Of a DNA stretch of 64,000 nucleotides, positions 37,199 through 47,776 are shown one piece after another (position 1 is the first letter of the stretch; each line of letters opens with the position of its first letter). A program made the position numbers and the translations under genes. The notes under the pieces were generated by a model. The model was not told the origin of the DNA and did no database searches. It worked only from the letters and a program-made list of their open reading frames with translations. Source of the stretch: Vibrio maritimus (GTDB lineage: Bacteria; Pseudomonadota; Gammaproteobacteria; Enterobacterales; Vibrionaceae); contig JYJJ01000055.1 in NCBI GenBank assembly GCA_003263775.1, positions 1 through 64,000 on the forward strand, written 5' to 3'.

Positions 37199-38854
37199 AT
37201 GGACAAAAAAAAGAGTCTTCACCTTTATCACCTTATTTCTATTGTAGGGTTCCTAGTATTCATTACCACGCTGTATGGCGTGTTCAATAGTTACTCCCCT
37301 GTTCCATACTGGGATCAGTGGGATGGTTACCTGAATTTTTACATCAAACTATTAGAAGGGGATTCATTAGCTTGGTGGAAGCAGCACAATGAACACAGAA
37401 TAGTGTTCTCTCGATTGTTATTTTGGTTGGATATTAAGTACTTTTCTGGGAAGAGTTACTTTTTGCTTTTATGTAACATTGTACTGCAGTGTGTTAACTT
37501 GCTTATGATTTTTTATGTCTCAAAAAATGCATATAAGCATGATAGAGCATCTAATCTTTTTATCTTTGGCGTGATATCAACAGGTCTTTTTGCATGGGGA
37601 CAGCATGAAAACTTTACCTGGGGGTTTCAGAGCCAGTTTTTAGCTGTGTATACATTTTCATTAGCGGCTTTTATTTGCATTGTAACTACTAAAAATAGTC
37701 AGTATAAAACATTACTACTTATATCTTCATGTGTATTTGCGGTTGGTTCTACAATATCGATGGCGAATGGGCTTTTAGTTTTTCCACTGCTTGTTTTGTT
37801 AGTCTTACTGTTGCGCTTACCTTGGGCTTATGTTCTTGTAGTATCACTTGTGGGAACAGTGAGTTATATCTTATATTTCCAAGATTATGTATCACCATCT
37901 GGCCATTCATCGGTAAGCAATAGTCTTGTTAATCATCCTGTCGAAGTTTTTGAATATCTGCTTTTATATATTGGTTCACCATTCTATGTTTTGTCAGGGT
38001 CAAAGCTAGTTGGACAGATTAGTGGTGGTGTTCTTATATTCTCTAGTGGCCTCTTCGGCATAGGCTACTTTAGAAACGGTAAAAAAAATCATTATAGACT
38101 AGTATTGCTTATCTTTATACTCTTTATCGGTGGAACCGCTTTGGCAACCGCTGCTGGGCGAATTAACTTCGGTTTGGGAACAGCATTATCTAGCCGCTAT
38201 ATGACGCCAGCATACCTAGCATGGGTCTGCTTTTCTATTTTGATGATTGGATTTTTCAATTCGAATAAAATAAATAGAACGATGCTTTTCTTTTGCGTGA
38301 CAATAGTTTTGTCTGGTACGCTAATTAAGCAGAAAAACGTATTCAATGATTTCTCAGAATTAAAGTTTAGACGGAATATGGCCATTTCTTCTCTTTATGC
38401 GGGTGCTAAGGATGACGCTTACCTTAGTTATATATACCCTAACAGTGAAAGATTAATCGCAGTAGCTTCTAAAGCAAAAGAACATAAACTATCAGTTCTT
38501 TCTGAGCCACTATTCAATGTAGACTCAGCTGTTGATTTCGATAATATAACTACAGTTTGCAAGGGAAATCATGAAGAGCTTGTCGTTGTTGACAATCATT
38601 ACTATCGTGCTAATGGTTGGAGTTTTGATGATGCTACTCCTAATAAGGTTGTTTTTTCTGATACTGAAGGAAAGATCGTCGGAACAGGCATTGTTGGTCA
38701 ACCAAGGCCAGATGTTACAGTTGTAATAGATGAGAGAGCCATAAACTCTGGTTGGCAAGGTTATATACCTATCGGATCCGGCAAAATTACTGCTTATGCA
38801 GTTTATGATAATAGCCTATGTAAAATCCCAGGAGGCCCTTTTGATGCTTACTAA
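37199..38854 (+). CDS. GT-C type membrane glycosyltransferase-like protein, candidate arabinofuranosyltransferase
   Basis: 551 residues, about ten membrane helices followed by a soluble C-terminal part (from about 410). The first periplasmic loop has PYWDQWDGYLNFYIK and WWKQHNEHRIVFSRLLFW, acidic and aromatic residues as expected for a polyprenyl-phosphate-sugar using enzyme. It follows the DprE2-like gene by 86 bp. Since the three preceding genes are predicted to make polyprenyl-phospho-arabinofuranose, this is the best positional candidate to transfer it. The specific activity is inference. Confidence 0.65.
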   Translation: MDKKKSLHLYHLISIVGFLVFITTLYGVFNSYSPVPYWDQWDGYLNFYIKLLEGDSLAWWKQHNEHRIVFSRLLFWLDIKYFSGKSYFLLLCNIVLQCVNLLMIFYVSKNAYKHDRASNLFIFGVISTGLFAWGQHENFTWGFQSQFLAVYTFSLAAFICIVTTKNSQYKTLLLISSCVFAVGSTISMANGLLVFPLLVLLVLLLRLPWAYVLVVSLVGTVSYILYFQDYVSPSGHSSVSNSLVNHPVEVFEYLLLYIGSPFYVLSGSKLVGQISGGVLIFSSGLFGIGYFRNGKKNHYRLVLLIFILFIGGTALATAAGRINFGLGTALSSRYMTPAYLAWVCFSILMIGFFNSNKINRTMLFFCVTIVLSGTLIKQKNVFNDFSELKFRRNMAISSLYAGAKDDAYLSYIYPNSERLIAVASKAKEHKLSVLSEPLFNVDSAVDFDNITTVCKGNHEELVVVDNHYYRANGWSFDDATPNKVVFSDTEGKIVGTGIVGQPRPDVTVVIDERAINSGWQGYIPIGSGKITAYAVYDNSLCKIPGGPFDAY

Positions 38855-39002
38855 CTCCCAATTTATCCAAGGTGAGTCATCCCAGCATCAATGAGAATTA
38901 TGCTATCTTACATGCAAGTCACTCTTATACGATTTTTGGGCTGCTAGTTGATGATAGGGTGCTCGTATGTTGGATAATACTGATACGAGATACATATAAA
39001 AT

Positions 39003-39041
39003 AAAGCCTACGGAGAAATAAGCTTAATTTCATAGGCTTTT
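39003..39041 (+). terminator. Terminator-like hairpin
   Basis: AAAGCCTA (39003-39010) pairs with TAGGCTTT (39033-39040) across a 22-nt loop that itself contains a small palindrome (AAGCTT). A short T-run of four follows. It separates the GT-C gene from the next epimerase-led block. Confidence 0.55.
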
Positions 39042-39070
39042 AAAATAGTATAATGTAAATAGGAATGAAC

Positions 39071-40000
39071 ATGAAAATATTACTACCTGGAGGAGCTGGC
39101 CTGTTAGGGCAGAACCTCATAGTCCGTTTAAAAGAGAAAGGCTACAGTGATATTGTTGTACTTGACAAACATAGAACCAATCTTGATATTCTAAAAAAAA
39201 TGCATCCTGATATTACTGCAGAATATGCAGATCTTGCTGTTAAAGGTGACTGGGATAAACACTTTGAAGGAGCTAGCAGCGTAGTCATGCTACAAGCACA
39301 AATAGGAGCGAAAGAGGCCGATCTATTTATTCGTAATAATATAACCTCAACCAAAAATGTGCTTGATGCGATTCATAACTATAAGATTGGACACACGGTA
39401 CATATTAGTTCTTCAGTTGTGGAGTCTGTCGCAAATGATGATTATACCAATACCAAGAAAGAACAAGAGAAAATGGTTCTTGATAGTGGAATTGAATGTG
39501 TGGTTCTACGTCCAACATTAATGTTTGGTTGGTTTGATCGAAAGCATTTAGGCTGGTTATCTAGATTCATGCAAAAAGTACCCGTATTTCCTATTCCGGG
39601 GAATGGAAAATATATGAGACAACCACTTTATGTGGGTGATTTTGCGAACGTAATTATTAGCTGTATTGAAAATCGACGAGTTGGTGGTGTCTATAATATA
39701 ACTGGCCTTGAGCAAGTCGATTATATAGATATCATCCGCAGTATAAAAAGAGCTATTAGGTCCAAAACCGTTATTATGACCATTCCTTTTAAGCTGTTTT
39801 CGGTTTTGTTGAAGATATGGGCAATTTTTGATAAAAACCCACCATTCACTGCAGACCAGCTGGACGCTCTTGTCGCTTGTGATGAGTTTGAAGTTATAGA
39901 TTGGGAAGGTGAGTTTGGTGTTAAAGCGACGAGATTTGATGATGCGGTCGACGAAACCTTTTGCCATAAAAAGTACAGCAAAATTGAATTGGAATTCTAA
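39071..40000 (+). CDS. NAD-dependent epimerase/reductase (SDR)
   Basis: 309 residues. LLPGGAGLLGQNLIVRL gives the nucleotide-binding motif; HISSSVVESV and YTNTKKEQEKM contain the serine and YxxxK residues; LRPTLMFGWFDRKHLGW and YVGDFANVIISCI follow. ATG 39071 is preferred over 39065 since AGGA lies 6 nt upstream of it. The stop is directly followed by the ATG of the FAD enzyme, so the two probably act on the same sugar intermediate. Confidence 0.8.
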   Translation: MKILLPGGAGLLGQNLIVRLKEKGYSDIVVLDKHRTNLDILKKMHPDITAEYADLAVKGDWDKHFEGASSVVMLQAQIGAKEADLFIRNNITSTKNVLDAIHNYKIGHTVHISSSVVESVANDDYTNTKKEQEKMVLDSGIECVVLRPTLMFGWFDRKHLGWLSRFMQKVPVFPIPGNGKYMRQPLYVGDFANVIISCIENRRVGGVYNITGLEQVDYIDIIRSIKRAIRSKTVIMTIPFKLFSVLLKIWAIFDKNPPFTADQLDALVACDEFEVIDWEGEFGVKATRFDDAVDETFCHKKYSKIELEF

Positions 40001-41291
40001 ATGAGTAAAAAACGAGTAGCGGTAATGGGTGCGGGGCCGATGGGATTGGCTGTTGCTTATCAGTTGGTAAAGGACGGGCATGATGTAACCGTCTTTGAAG
40101 CCGATGACAGAGTTGGGGGATGACGGCTTCATTTGACTTTGGAGGCTTAAATATAGAAAGATATTATCACTTCATTTGCGCCAACGATCAGCCTCACTTT
40201 GATATGATTTCTGAAATGGGATTGAACGAAAAGCTAAAGTGGACCAAAACAAAAATGGGCTACTACTATCAAGGGGAGCTATTTCCTTGGGGAAATCCAA
40301 TCGCGTTGCTAAAGTTTCCTAAGTTAGGCTTTGTATCTAAGATCCGTTATGGTCTTCACGCTTTTCTATCTACTAAACGTTCTGATTGGTCAAAGCTTGA
40401 TCAGGTTGAAGCGTCAACCTGGATCAAAAAATGGATTGGTTCAGAGGCTTATGACGTTATGTGGAAGAGCTTATTCGATTTAAAGTTCTATAACTATGCG
40501 AATAATTTGTCTGCTGCGTGGATTTGGACACGGATCAAAAGAATCGGTAACTCGCGATATAGTATGATGGAGGAAAAGCTTGGCTACCTCGAAGGCGGCT
40601 CAGAAGTTCTATTGATTGCAATGAAAGAGAGAATTGAAGCCTTAGGGGGTAAGGTAGAGCTCTCATCACCTGTTCAGAAGGTAAACATTGATGGCGGTAA
40701 AGTAACCGGCATAGAAGTTAATGGGCAAGTACATAATTTTGACAATGTAGTTAGCACAGTACCAGCACCTTATATTCCTAAATTGATTCCAGATTTACCT
40801 CTAGAAGAACTACAGAAGTTCAAACAACTAAAAAACATAGCAGTTGTTTGTGTTATAGCAAAGTTAAAAAAGGCGGTAACTCAGAACTTCTGGTTAAATA
40901 TTAATGATAAGCGAATGGATATACCTGGTATCGTTGAGTACAGCAATCTTAATCCACTAGATGATCATGTTGTATATGTTCCGTACTATATGCCAGCAGA
41001 GCACGATAAATACGCGGAACCTGATGAAAACTTCATTCAGAAAGTAAAATCATATTTGATGACGATTAACCCAGAAATTACAGAAGACGATTTCATAGAC
41101 ATTCATGCTAGTCGTTATCGTTATGCGCAACCAATCTGCGAGCCTGGCTTTTTGAAAACCCTCCCCCTTTTGACTTACCAGTAGAAGGGCTATATGTCGC
41201 AGATACCTCTTATTACTATCCGGAAGATCGTGGAGTCTCTGAGGGTATTCGATTTGGTAAAGAAATTGCTATTACAGTAGGTAGTAGATAA
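40001..41291 (+). pseudogene. FAD-dependent amine-oxidase-like oxidoreductase, frame interrupted twice
   Basis: The N-terminus [19 protein letters not shown] and [12 protein letters not shown] is the dinucleotide-binding fold of the protoporphyrinogen oxidase/amine oxidase superfamily found beside sugar epimerases in polysaccharide loci. A missing G in the run 40115-40119 breaks the frame at [12 protein letters not shown], and a missing C in the run 41163-41167 breaks it at TLPPFDLPVEGLYVADT near the FAD-binding C-terminus. The repaired protein has 430 residues and ends one base before the GtrA gene. UDP-galactopyranose mutase-like chemistry is possible, but the sequence is closer to general amine oxidases. 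Confidence 0.75.
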
Positions 41292-41696
41292 ATGCCAAAG
41301 ACCTTTGTTTCGAAACAGTTTTTAGCGTTTCTTTGCACTGGTGGATTTGCTGCGGCTGTCAATTTTGGCAGCCGCATCTTTTTCAACCAGTTTATGAGCT
41401 TTTCTAGTGCGATAGTTTTAGCCTATATTATGGGTATGATTACTGCTTTCATTTTAGCAAAGCTCTTTGTGTTTAAAGAGTCTAGACATTCTTCTGCTAA
41501 ATCTGCATTTTATTTTGTAATAGTTAACTTAGCTGCAATTGCTCAAACATGGATTGTGAGTGTAGTGTTGGCTTTCAATATCCTTCCTTCCTTAGGGGTT
41601 TCATTATATGTAGAAGAAACGGCTCATTTTGTGGGCGTTGTTGTACCTGTATTTACGAGCTTCCTTGGGCATAAATACTTGTCGTTTAGAGCTTAG
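41292..41696 (+). CDS. GtrA-family membrane protein
   Basis: 134 residues, four membrane helices (for example FLAFLCTGGFAAAVNFGSRI and YIMGMITAFILAKLFVF). GtrA proteins are proposed to flip or help use polyprenyl-phosphate sugars. In mycobacteria a GtrA-like protein (Rv3789) is encoded next to dprE1/dprE2 and aids arabinosylation, which matches the content of this locus. Starts directly after the FAD enzyme stop. Confidence 0.85.
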   Translation: MPKTFVSKQFLAFLCTGGFAAAVNFGSRIFFNQFMSFSSAIVLAYIMGMITAFILAKLFVFKESRHSSAKSAFYFVIVNLAAIAQTWIVSVVLAFNILPSLGVSLYVEETAHFVGVVVPVFTSFLGHKYLSFRA

Positions 41697-41707
41697 TTAA
41701 ATGGGGC

Positions 41708-42668
41708 ATGATTTGGCTAAAAAGCGTTCTTTTTGTTTTCAGTTTTTGTTTGATTTCCTTTACCTATATTTTTGGGGTTGTTCTGCTTGATGAGAAATTG
41801 AGTTTTGACATTTTAGATGCTATCCAAATGATAGACGTCATTTCAATATTATCTCTGTTTATGGTTAGTATTTTCCTACGGTATCTCCGTTGGCATTTCT
41901 TGATGGTAGGTCATGGTATCCATCACAACTTAGTTAAAGGTTTTTTCTTCTACGTGGCAGGTTTTGCCTATACAGCAAGCCCTGGTAAAATAGGTGAGCT
42001 ATCCAGGATTATACATTACCGAACTATTGGCACCTCTTCTGATATTGTTATATCTTGCTTTATAATGGAGCGTTTTTTCGATCTAGTCGTAGTCTTATTA
42101 TTGTCTTCAGTCATTTTTATTACTTTCCCTGATTTACAGTTTGTTGCTTTTGTTATAATGCTCTCTGTAGGCGCGATCTTTTCTTTTCGTTGTAAATCTA
42201 CGTGCGAGTAAAAAGATATGTAGGAAATTGGTTAAGATAAAGCGCTTCAGAATTTCAAGGCTTTCATGTTTGATCTATAAGGTATTGGTAAACCTAAATA
42301 GCAGGGTTGGCTTCCGAACTAGTAGTTTATGTCTTTCACTCGGAGTTGCGGCCTGGAGTTGCACGTCGATTATCCTGGTTTATTCTTGCTATATGTTTGA
42401 TATTAACTTGCCTCTTTTTCAATTGTTTTCGGTTTACCCTGCTGCAATGTTGTCAGGTGCTATTTCTTTTATTCCAGGAGGAGTTGGGGCAACAGAAGCC
42501 GTTATTGTTTTCATCTTAAACCAATTCGGTACGTCAATCTCGTTAGCATCAACAATTGCCTTGATAGTTAGGTTTTCAACTTTGTGGTTGGCTATGTTTC
42601 TCGGTGTGTTATGTACTATCATTTCAAGTGTATGCATTGTTAAAACTAATAACTCGAGATATCATTAG
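41708..42668 (+). pseudogene. Flippase-like membrane protein (LPG synthase TM / AglD family), frame interrupted
   Basis: About 319 residues with seven or eight helices. FLRYLRWHFLMVGHGI, GFAYTASPGKIGELSR (family hallmark with Pro-Gly-Lys) and FIPGGVGATEAVIVFIL near the C-terminus mark the UPF0104/AglD family. An extra T in the run 42179-42182 breaks the frame; removing it gives AIFLFVVNLRASKK. Neighbours with GtrA suggest a role in moving or using lipid-linked sugars. Confidence 0.75.
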
Positions 42669-42709
42669 GTTCTCCCATTTTCGTCTTAATCTTAGGGCAC
42701 TTTCATTCA

Positions 42710-43615
42710 ATGGCACTACACAGACATAATGTCGCAGCAATTATTGTGACGTATAAGCCTGAAGAGCGAGCACTTCTCAAACTAGTGGATCGGTTATCGC
42801 AGCAGGTTTCTAGGATTTATATTGTTGATAATGCATCTTCGATGGAGCTTGGTCTTTTTAGAGACGATGTTTCTTTGACGGAATTACCAAGTAATATGGG
42901 CATCGCCTATGCTCAAAATTTCGGTCTGAGGAAAGCTACAGCAGAAGGGTTTACGGATTTTGTATTATTTGATCAGGATAGTTTACCCTCTGAAACAATG
43001 GTTTTTGATCTCCTGCAAACAAGACGACAGGCCGCTAGCGTCGGAATACGAGTTGCTGCAGTTGGGCCAGTGCACATTGATCAAGATAGTTTTTCAGAAA
43101 ACATCTTCATTGACACATTAAATGGTAGGGTTGACAAATTACAACCGCAGGCTTTACGTGAAGCAGGTAGGAGCTTTGCCAGGTGTGATTTTCTTATAGC
43201 ATCTGGATGTTTACTGTCTATTAAGGCTTTAGAAGCTATAGGTTATATGGAAGATGAGCTGTTTATCGATTGCGTAGATATAGAGTGGGGCTTTCGTGCT
43301 AAGTCGATTGGATGGCATTGCATTGCTTCCTTTAATGCTCAAATGTTTCACAAGATTGGAGAGGCTCCGTTAAAACTACTTGGAAGAAGTATTACTACAC
43401 ACACACCATTGCGGCACTACTACTTTTATAGAAACTTCTACCAGCTAGTTAAAAGGGCTTATATACCAAGTTGTTGGAAATGGCACACACTAGCTAAATC
43501 TTGTATTCAAGCTGTAATTTTTTCATTGTTCCTTGCTCCTAGGTTCGAACAGTTAAAATACATTTTGAAAGGTATCTTCCATGGTTTAGTAAGTAAAAGT
43601 GGTAAATATGAATAA
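42710..43615 (+). CDS. GT2 rhamnosyltransferase-like glycosyltransferase
   Basis: 301 residues. NVAAIIVTYKPEERALLKLV, YIVDNASS and LFDQDSLPSETM fit the WbbL/RfbF-type rhamnosyltransferases; FIDCVDIEWGFRAKSIGW and HYYFYRNFYQLVKR follow as usual. With dTDP-L-rhamnose made in the locus, rhamnosyl transfer is likely. Its stop overlaps the next ATG by 8 nt. Confidence 0.88.
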   Translation: MALHRHNVAAIIVTYKPEERALLKLVDRLSQQVSRIYIVDNASSMELGLFRDDVSLTELPSNMGIAYAQNFGLRKATAEGFTDFVLFDQDSLPSETMVFDLLQTRRQAASVGIRVAAVGPVHIDQDSFSENIFIDTLNGRVDKLQPQALREAGRSFARCDFLIASGCLLSIKALEAIGYMEDELFIDCVDIEWGFRAKSIGWHCIASFNAQMFHKIGEAPLKLLGRSITTHTPLRHYYFYRNFYQLVKRAYIPSCWKWHTLAKSCIQAVIFSLFLAPRFEQLKYILKGIFHGLVSKSGKYE

Positions 43616-44738
43616 GACACTGGTTTACGTGATTAACGTTGATTGGTACTTTCGCTTACATTGGTTAGAAAGGGCTGAGTACTTTCAATCTTTAGGCTAC
43701 AGTATTCACATTATTAGTAATTTTACTGACGCGGCAATACTAGATGAATTACAATCTAGAGGGTTTGTTTGTCATGAGCTTTCGGTAAAGCGTAAGAGTA
43801 TTAATTTAGTAAGAGAACTGAAAGGTATTTATAAGCTTAAAGAATTAATAGGCTCAATTAACCCAGATTTAATTCACTGTGTGACTATCAAACCTAATGT
43901 CTATGGAGGTCTAGTTAATCGATTTTTTTTCGATAGACCTATCATTTACAGTGTTACAGGTCTAGGAGCTGTTTTTAGTTCTACTTCATTAAAGTTTGTT
44001 CTTTTGAGAGGTTTTGTAACAGTTCTACTAAGGCTGATTTCAACCAGAAAATCACGGTTTGTTTTTGAGAATAGTGAAGATTATAATTTATTCACGGATA
44101 TTGGTATCCTGAAATACTCAAATGGCACCGTAATTAAAGGAGCGGGTATCGACTTAACTCGTTTTGGGCCTTCTTCTCCTCCAATAAATAAAAGTGTGCT
44201 CTTTGCGGCTCGCCTTCTTAAAGACAAAGGGCTTCACTGCCTGGTTGATGCTAAAAATATTTTAGCGAAGCGAGGTGTCGATTTTACTCTCAATGTAGCA
44301 GGAATCGTAGATAGCGATGTATCCTCCGCGATACCTTTGTGTCAGATCGAGCAGTGGTCTAGCGACGGCACGATTAATTGGCTCGGTAATGTACAGGATA
44401 TGCCAAGATTAATTGGAAATAACGATATTGTTTGCCTGCCGACAACGTATGGTGAGGGTGTACCACGAATTTTGATTGAAGCGGCCTCTTGTCAGCGAGC
44501 CATTGTCACAACCAATGTTCAAGGTTGTAGGGAAATTGTAGCGCATGGGAAAAATGGTTTGCTCGCTGAACCAGGGGACACCGTTTCTCTTGCGGACAAT
44601 CTGCAAAAATTACTTTTAGATAGAAATAAGCTGATTGATTTTGGGAGCTGTGGTAGGAAAAAAGTTGAAAGAGAGTTCTCGCAAGAGATGGTGTTTGAAA
44701 GAACTCAACAAGTGTACAACGATCTACTCGGTTTATAG
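43608..44738 (+). CDS. GT4-family glycosyltransferase
   Basis: 376 residues, GT-B fold. N-terminal domain with PDLIHCVTIKPNVYGGLV and YSVTGLGAVFSS; C-terminal donor domain with LFAARLLKDKG, PTTYGEGVPRILIEAASC (the acidic E-x7-E region) and GCREIVAHGKNGLL. Similar to WbpT/WbnK-type O-antigen transferases that act on early lipid-linked intermediates. ATG 43608 is used because it overlaps the previous stop; the earlier GTG 43599 is less likely. It converges with the dehydratase gene, overlapping by 6 nt. Confidence 0.88.
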   Translation: MNKTLVYVINVDWYFRLHWLERAEYFQSLGYSIHIISNFTDAAILDELQSRGFVCHELSVKRKSINLVRELKGIYKLKELIGSINPDLIHCVTIKPNVYGGLVNRFFFDRPIIYSVTGLGAVFSSTSLKFVLLRGFVTVLLRLISTRKSRFVFENSEDYNLFTDIGILKYSNGTVIKGAGIDLTRFGPSSPPINKSVLFAARLLKDKGLHCLVDAKNILAKRGVDFTLNVAGIVDSDVSSAIPLCQIEQWSSDGTINWLGNVQDMPRLIGNNDIVCLPTTYGEGVPRILIEAASCQRAIVTTNVQGCREIVAHGKNGLLAEPGDTVSLADNLQKLLLDRNKLIDFGSCGRKKVEREFSQEMVFERTQQVYNDLLGL

Positions 44739-46609
44739 AGGCTTTTGAAGTTGATATCCAGTAGGTGCATTCAGCAACAACCGCGTAATGCAATCTTCAT
44801 CGAAATTATGACAGCAGTCATCAAGCTCGGATAAGAGAGACTCCATTAGATTCCAGGTTAGCTTTTCCTCTCTAGCGGTCATTATTTTGTTATGACCGCT
44901 ACCTTCCACATTGTCGCCAATCAGGAGTTCCTCATATAGCTTCTCGCCAGGACGCAAACCAGTAAACTTAATAGTGATGTCACCTTCCTGACCGCATTCA
45001 TCAATCTGCTCTCTCATACCCATCAAGTGTATCATTCGTTTGGCGAGATCCAGAATTCTCACTGGATCTCCCATATCCAAGACAAAAACTTGCCCATTAT
45101 GGCCCATAGCCCCCGCTTGAATGACTAACTGAGCGGCCTCGGGAATCAACATAAAGTAACGAATAATATCAGGGTGGGTCACAGTGACAGGCCCTCCTTG
45201 ACGGATTTGTTGTTTAAACAGAGGTACTACTGATCCCGATGAGCCGAGTACGTTTCCAAAGCGAACCATGGTGAAGGTGGTGCCATGTTGTTTGTCTGCA
45301 AGTGCTTGGAGGACCAATTCTGCCATGCGCTTGGTTGCACCCATAACATTGGTTGGTCTGACCGCTTTGTCTGTAGAGATCAATGTAAAGTTTTGTACCT
45401 TACAGTTAATCGCCGCTTGCGCGCAGTATAGGGTGCCAAAGACGTTATTGCGCACCCCTTCTACTATATTGCTTTCCACCAGTGGTACGTGTTTATAGGC
45501 AGCAGCGTGAAAAACGGTGTTGACGCCGTGCGCAACCATGGTTTTTTCTAGACGGTTTTGACGCTGAACTGAGCCCAATACGGGAGTGATAACCACATTC
45601 ATGTTAAGCCTGTTCTTAATGGCAGAGAGCTCCTGATCAATCTTGTACAAGTTGTATTCGTTGAGCTCAAAAAGAACCAGGGATTTCGGCTTTAGGCGCA
45701 GGATTTGACGGCAAAGCTCCGAACCAATGGAGCCTCCGGCTCCGGTTACCATCACGCTTGCTCCTTCAATATTCTTAGCCATAAGTGCCATGTCTGGTTC
45801 TACGGCTTCACGACCTAATAGGTCGGCAATATCCAGTTCTTTGACTTCAGTAGATTCTGCTTTGCCCAGAGCTATGTCCTCTACCGAGGGACTGATAATA
45901 TTTCTACAGGCCAATGTGATAGTTTTTCTAGTAGGCGCAGCCTTTCACCTTTGGAAATATTATTGACCGCAAGGAGAACCTTTTTGGGGCTGTAAAGACT
46001 ATCTAGCTCGTGAAATTCTGAGCTTGGGTAAACACGTATACCAAAAAAGATTTGTCCGATTTTTGCAGGGTCATCGTCAAGAATCGCTACCGGGTGGTAT
46101 TCCTCGCCTTGAATCAATGCGTAGGTAAGATCTCGGCCCGCGGAGCCCGCTCCATAAATGAAGACATTAGCTTTTTTCCGTTTGTACAGTTGGTAGTACA
46201 CGGATCGAATCAATACCCTTGGGAAACCTAGTGTGAGTATGGCTAGGCCAGCATAAATAAACGGGACGCTTCGTGGAATAAACGTGTGAAAAAAGAAGCC
46301 AGACAAAGCGAGTGTGATAGCAGAAAAGAATACCGCTAGAAAAATATGACTTAATGCAGGGAGCATCATGTAGCGCAATACCGCGCGATACATTCCTAAC
46401 TTGATAAAGCAGCCAATAGTAACAACGATAGTAGACAGTAGGGTCAGTGCTTCTCGAAAATCCAGGTCAAACGTATACACATTGAGACGTAAAGCAATCG
46501 CAAGATACAAAGAGAAAGCGATAGCAACCACGTCGTATGTAATTGTAATTGTTCGCTTTAGTCTTCTATCCGCAGATAGCAAGAAGTTAAAGGGAGTGTG
46601 AGATAGCAT
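44733..46609 (-). pseudogene. FlaA1/WbpM/CapD-type UDP-HexNAc 4,6-dehydratase, membrane-anchored, frame interrupted
   Basis: About 625 residues after repair. Four N-terminal membrane helices (1-125), a first Rossmann-like domain (VFIYGAGSAGRDL), then the catalytic SDR domain (VTGAGGSIGSELCRQIL, HAAAYKHVPLVE, STDKAVRPTNVMGATKRMAE). It removes water from UDP-GlcNAc to give the 4-keto-6-deoxy sugar. One base missing at 45887-45890 (coding-strand CCC) breaks the frame between LSVP and SVEDIALG. It is the only minus-strand gene in this half of the locus and converges with a GT4 gene. Confidence 0.85.
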
Positions 46610-46831
46610 GTGTAACCTAGAAGCAACTGTGTTTATGGGTATTGTTTTCTTCTGATTTTACCCTTAGTTGGCAAGGCTGGCTAGTTTCCTAGGGGGCGGC
46701 GAGGTTTGTGAGCGACAAGATTTATGAGATGACTCACAACGGCCATAGCATTCTGGAAAAAGATTTGGCAGATTTTACCCGCGTTTTTTTGCATAATGGG
46801 GCCCGACATAGACGCAATAATAGAGATACGA

Positions 46832-47776
46832 GTGGACAAAGTAGCGGTAACAGGGACAACTGGATTTTTGGGTAAGGCGTTGGTTCAACAGCTTGAAAGA
46901 AATCAGCCGGTTGAAGTGTTCTCAATGTGCAGAAAAGTCTCTCATGAATCAGAGATAAACTTGGATCTCTCGAAGCCTTTTGATGTCGTGCAAGAGCTTA
47001 GTAAGCGGCAGGTTGAAGTGGTTATTCACTGTGCTGCGCGTGCTCATATTCTTAATGATGAGGCGAGTAGCCCGCTAGAGGAATATCGCAAAGTTAACAC
47101 CACTGCTACCATTGAGTTGGCAAAGCAGGCGGTAGCAGCGGGCGTTAAACGCTTTATTTTTATTAGTAGCGCAAAAGTGAATGGTGAGATGAGTGCAGCC
47201 GGTTATGCGCTTAATGAAAATGTCATCAAAGTACCCACTGATCATTACGCGTTAAGTAAGTACGAAGCTGAGCTGGCGCTGATTCAAATCAGTGAAGAGT
47301 CTGGCATGGAAGTGGTCATAATCCGACCGCCATTAGTCTATGGTGCGGAGGTGAAAGCGAATTTTGCGGCTTTGATGAAGCTAAGTCGACTCGGTTTACC
47401 TCTGCCTTTCGGGGCGATAAACAATGAACGTTCCCTTATTTCGATAGACAACCTGTGCGATGCGATCAGTCTCTGTATCGCGCATCCTTTGGCTGCAAAC
47501 CAAACGTTTTTGGTCTCTGATGATGAAGATGTATCAACCACGCAATTGTTAAGAGCGTTGGTTAAGGCTTATGAATCTCGAACTTTGTTAGTGCCCGTTC
47601 CGGTAAAACTACTCAAAGTACTACTGCAATTGGTGGGTAAACCAATGATAGCTGAGCGCTTGTTTAGTAATCTTCAGTTTGATATTCGCCATATAAAACA
47701 AACGTTAAATTGGGTTCCTCCTTATTCATTTGAACAGGGAATTGCCAAAACGGTAAAGGATAGTAACAAAAAATGA
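46832..47776 (+). CDS. NAD-dependent 4-ketosugar reductase/epimerase (WbpV/WreQ-like)
   Basis: 314 residues. KVAVTGTTGFLGKALVQQL, HCAARAHILNDEASSPLEEY, FISSAKVNGE and YALSKYEAEL (YxxxK) match the group that reduces UDP-4-keto-6-deoxy-GlcNAc to UDP-QuiNAc. GTG 46832 is chosen because it gives the usual start (xDKVAVTG) and has GAGA upstream; ATG 46796 would add 12 residues. It overlaps the initiating transferase gene (ATGA). The substrate would come from the dehydratase encoded on the opposite strand. Confidence 0.8.
   Translation: MDKVAVTGTTGFLGKALVQQLERNQPVEVFSMCRKVSHESEINLDLSKPFDVVQELSKRQVEVVIHCAARAHILNDEASSPLEEYRKVNTTATIELAKQAVAAGVKRFIFISSAKVNGEMSAAGYALNENVIKVPTDHYALSKYEAELALIQISEESGMEVVIIRPPLVYGAEVKANFAALMKLSRLGLPLPFGAINNERSLISIDNLCDAISLCIAHPLAANQTFLVSDDEDVSTTQLLRALVKAYESRTLLVPVPVKLLKVLLQLVGKPMIAERLFSNLQFDIRHIKQTLNWVPPYSFEQGIAKTVKDSNKK

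Noticed and set aside
47128..47136. GGCGGTAGC, as in the ops element
   Set aside because: It lies inside the coding frame of the WbpV-like gene (codons for Ala-Val-Ala), not in a leader, and the next bases do not continue the ops consensus.
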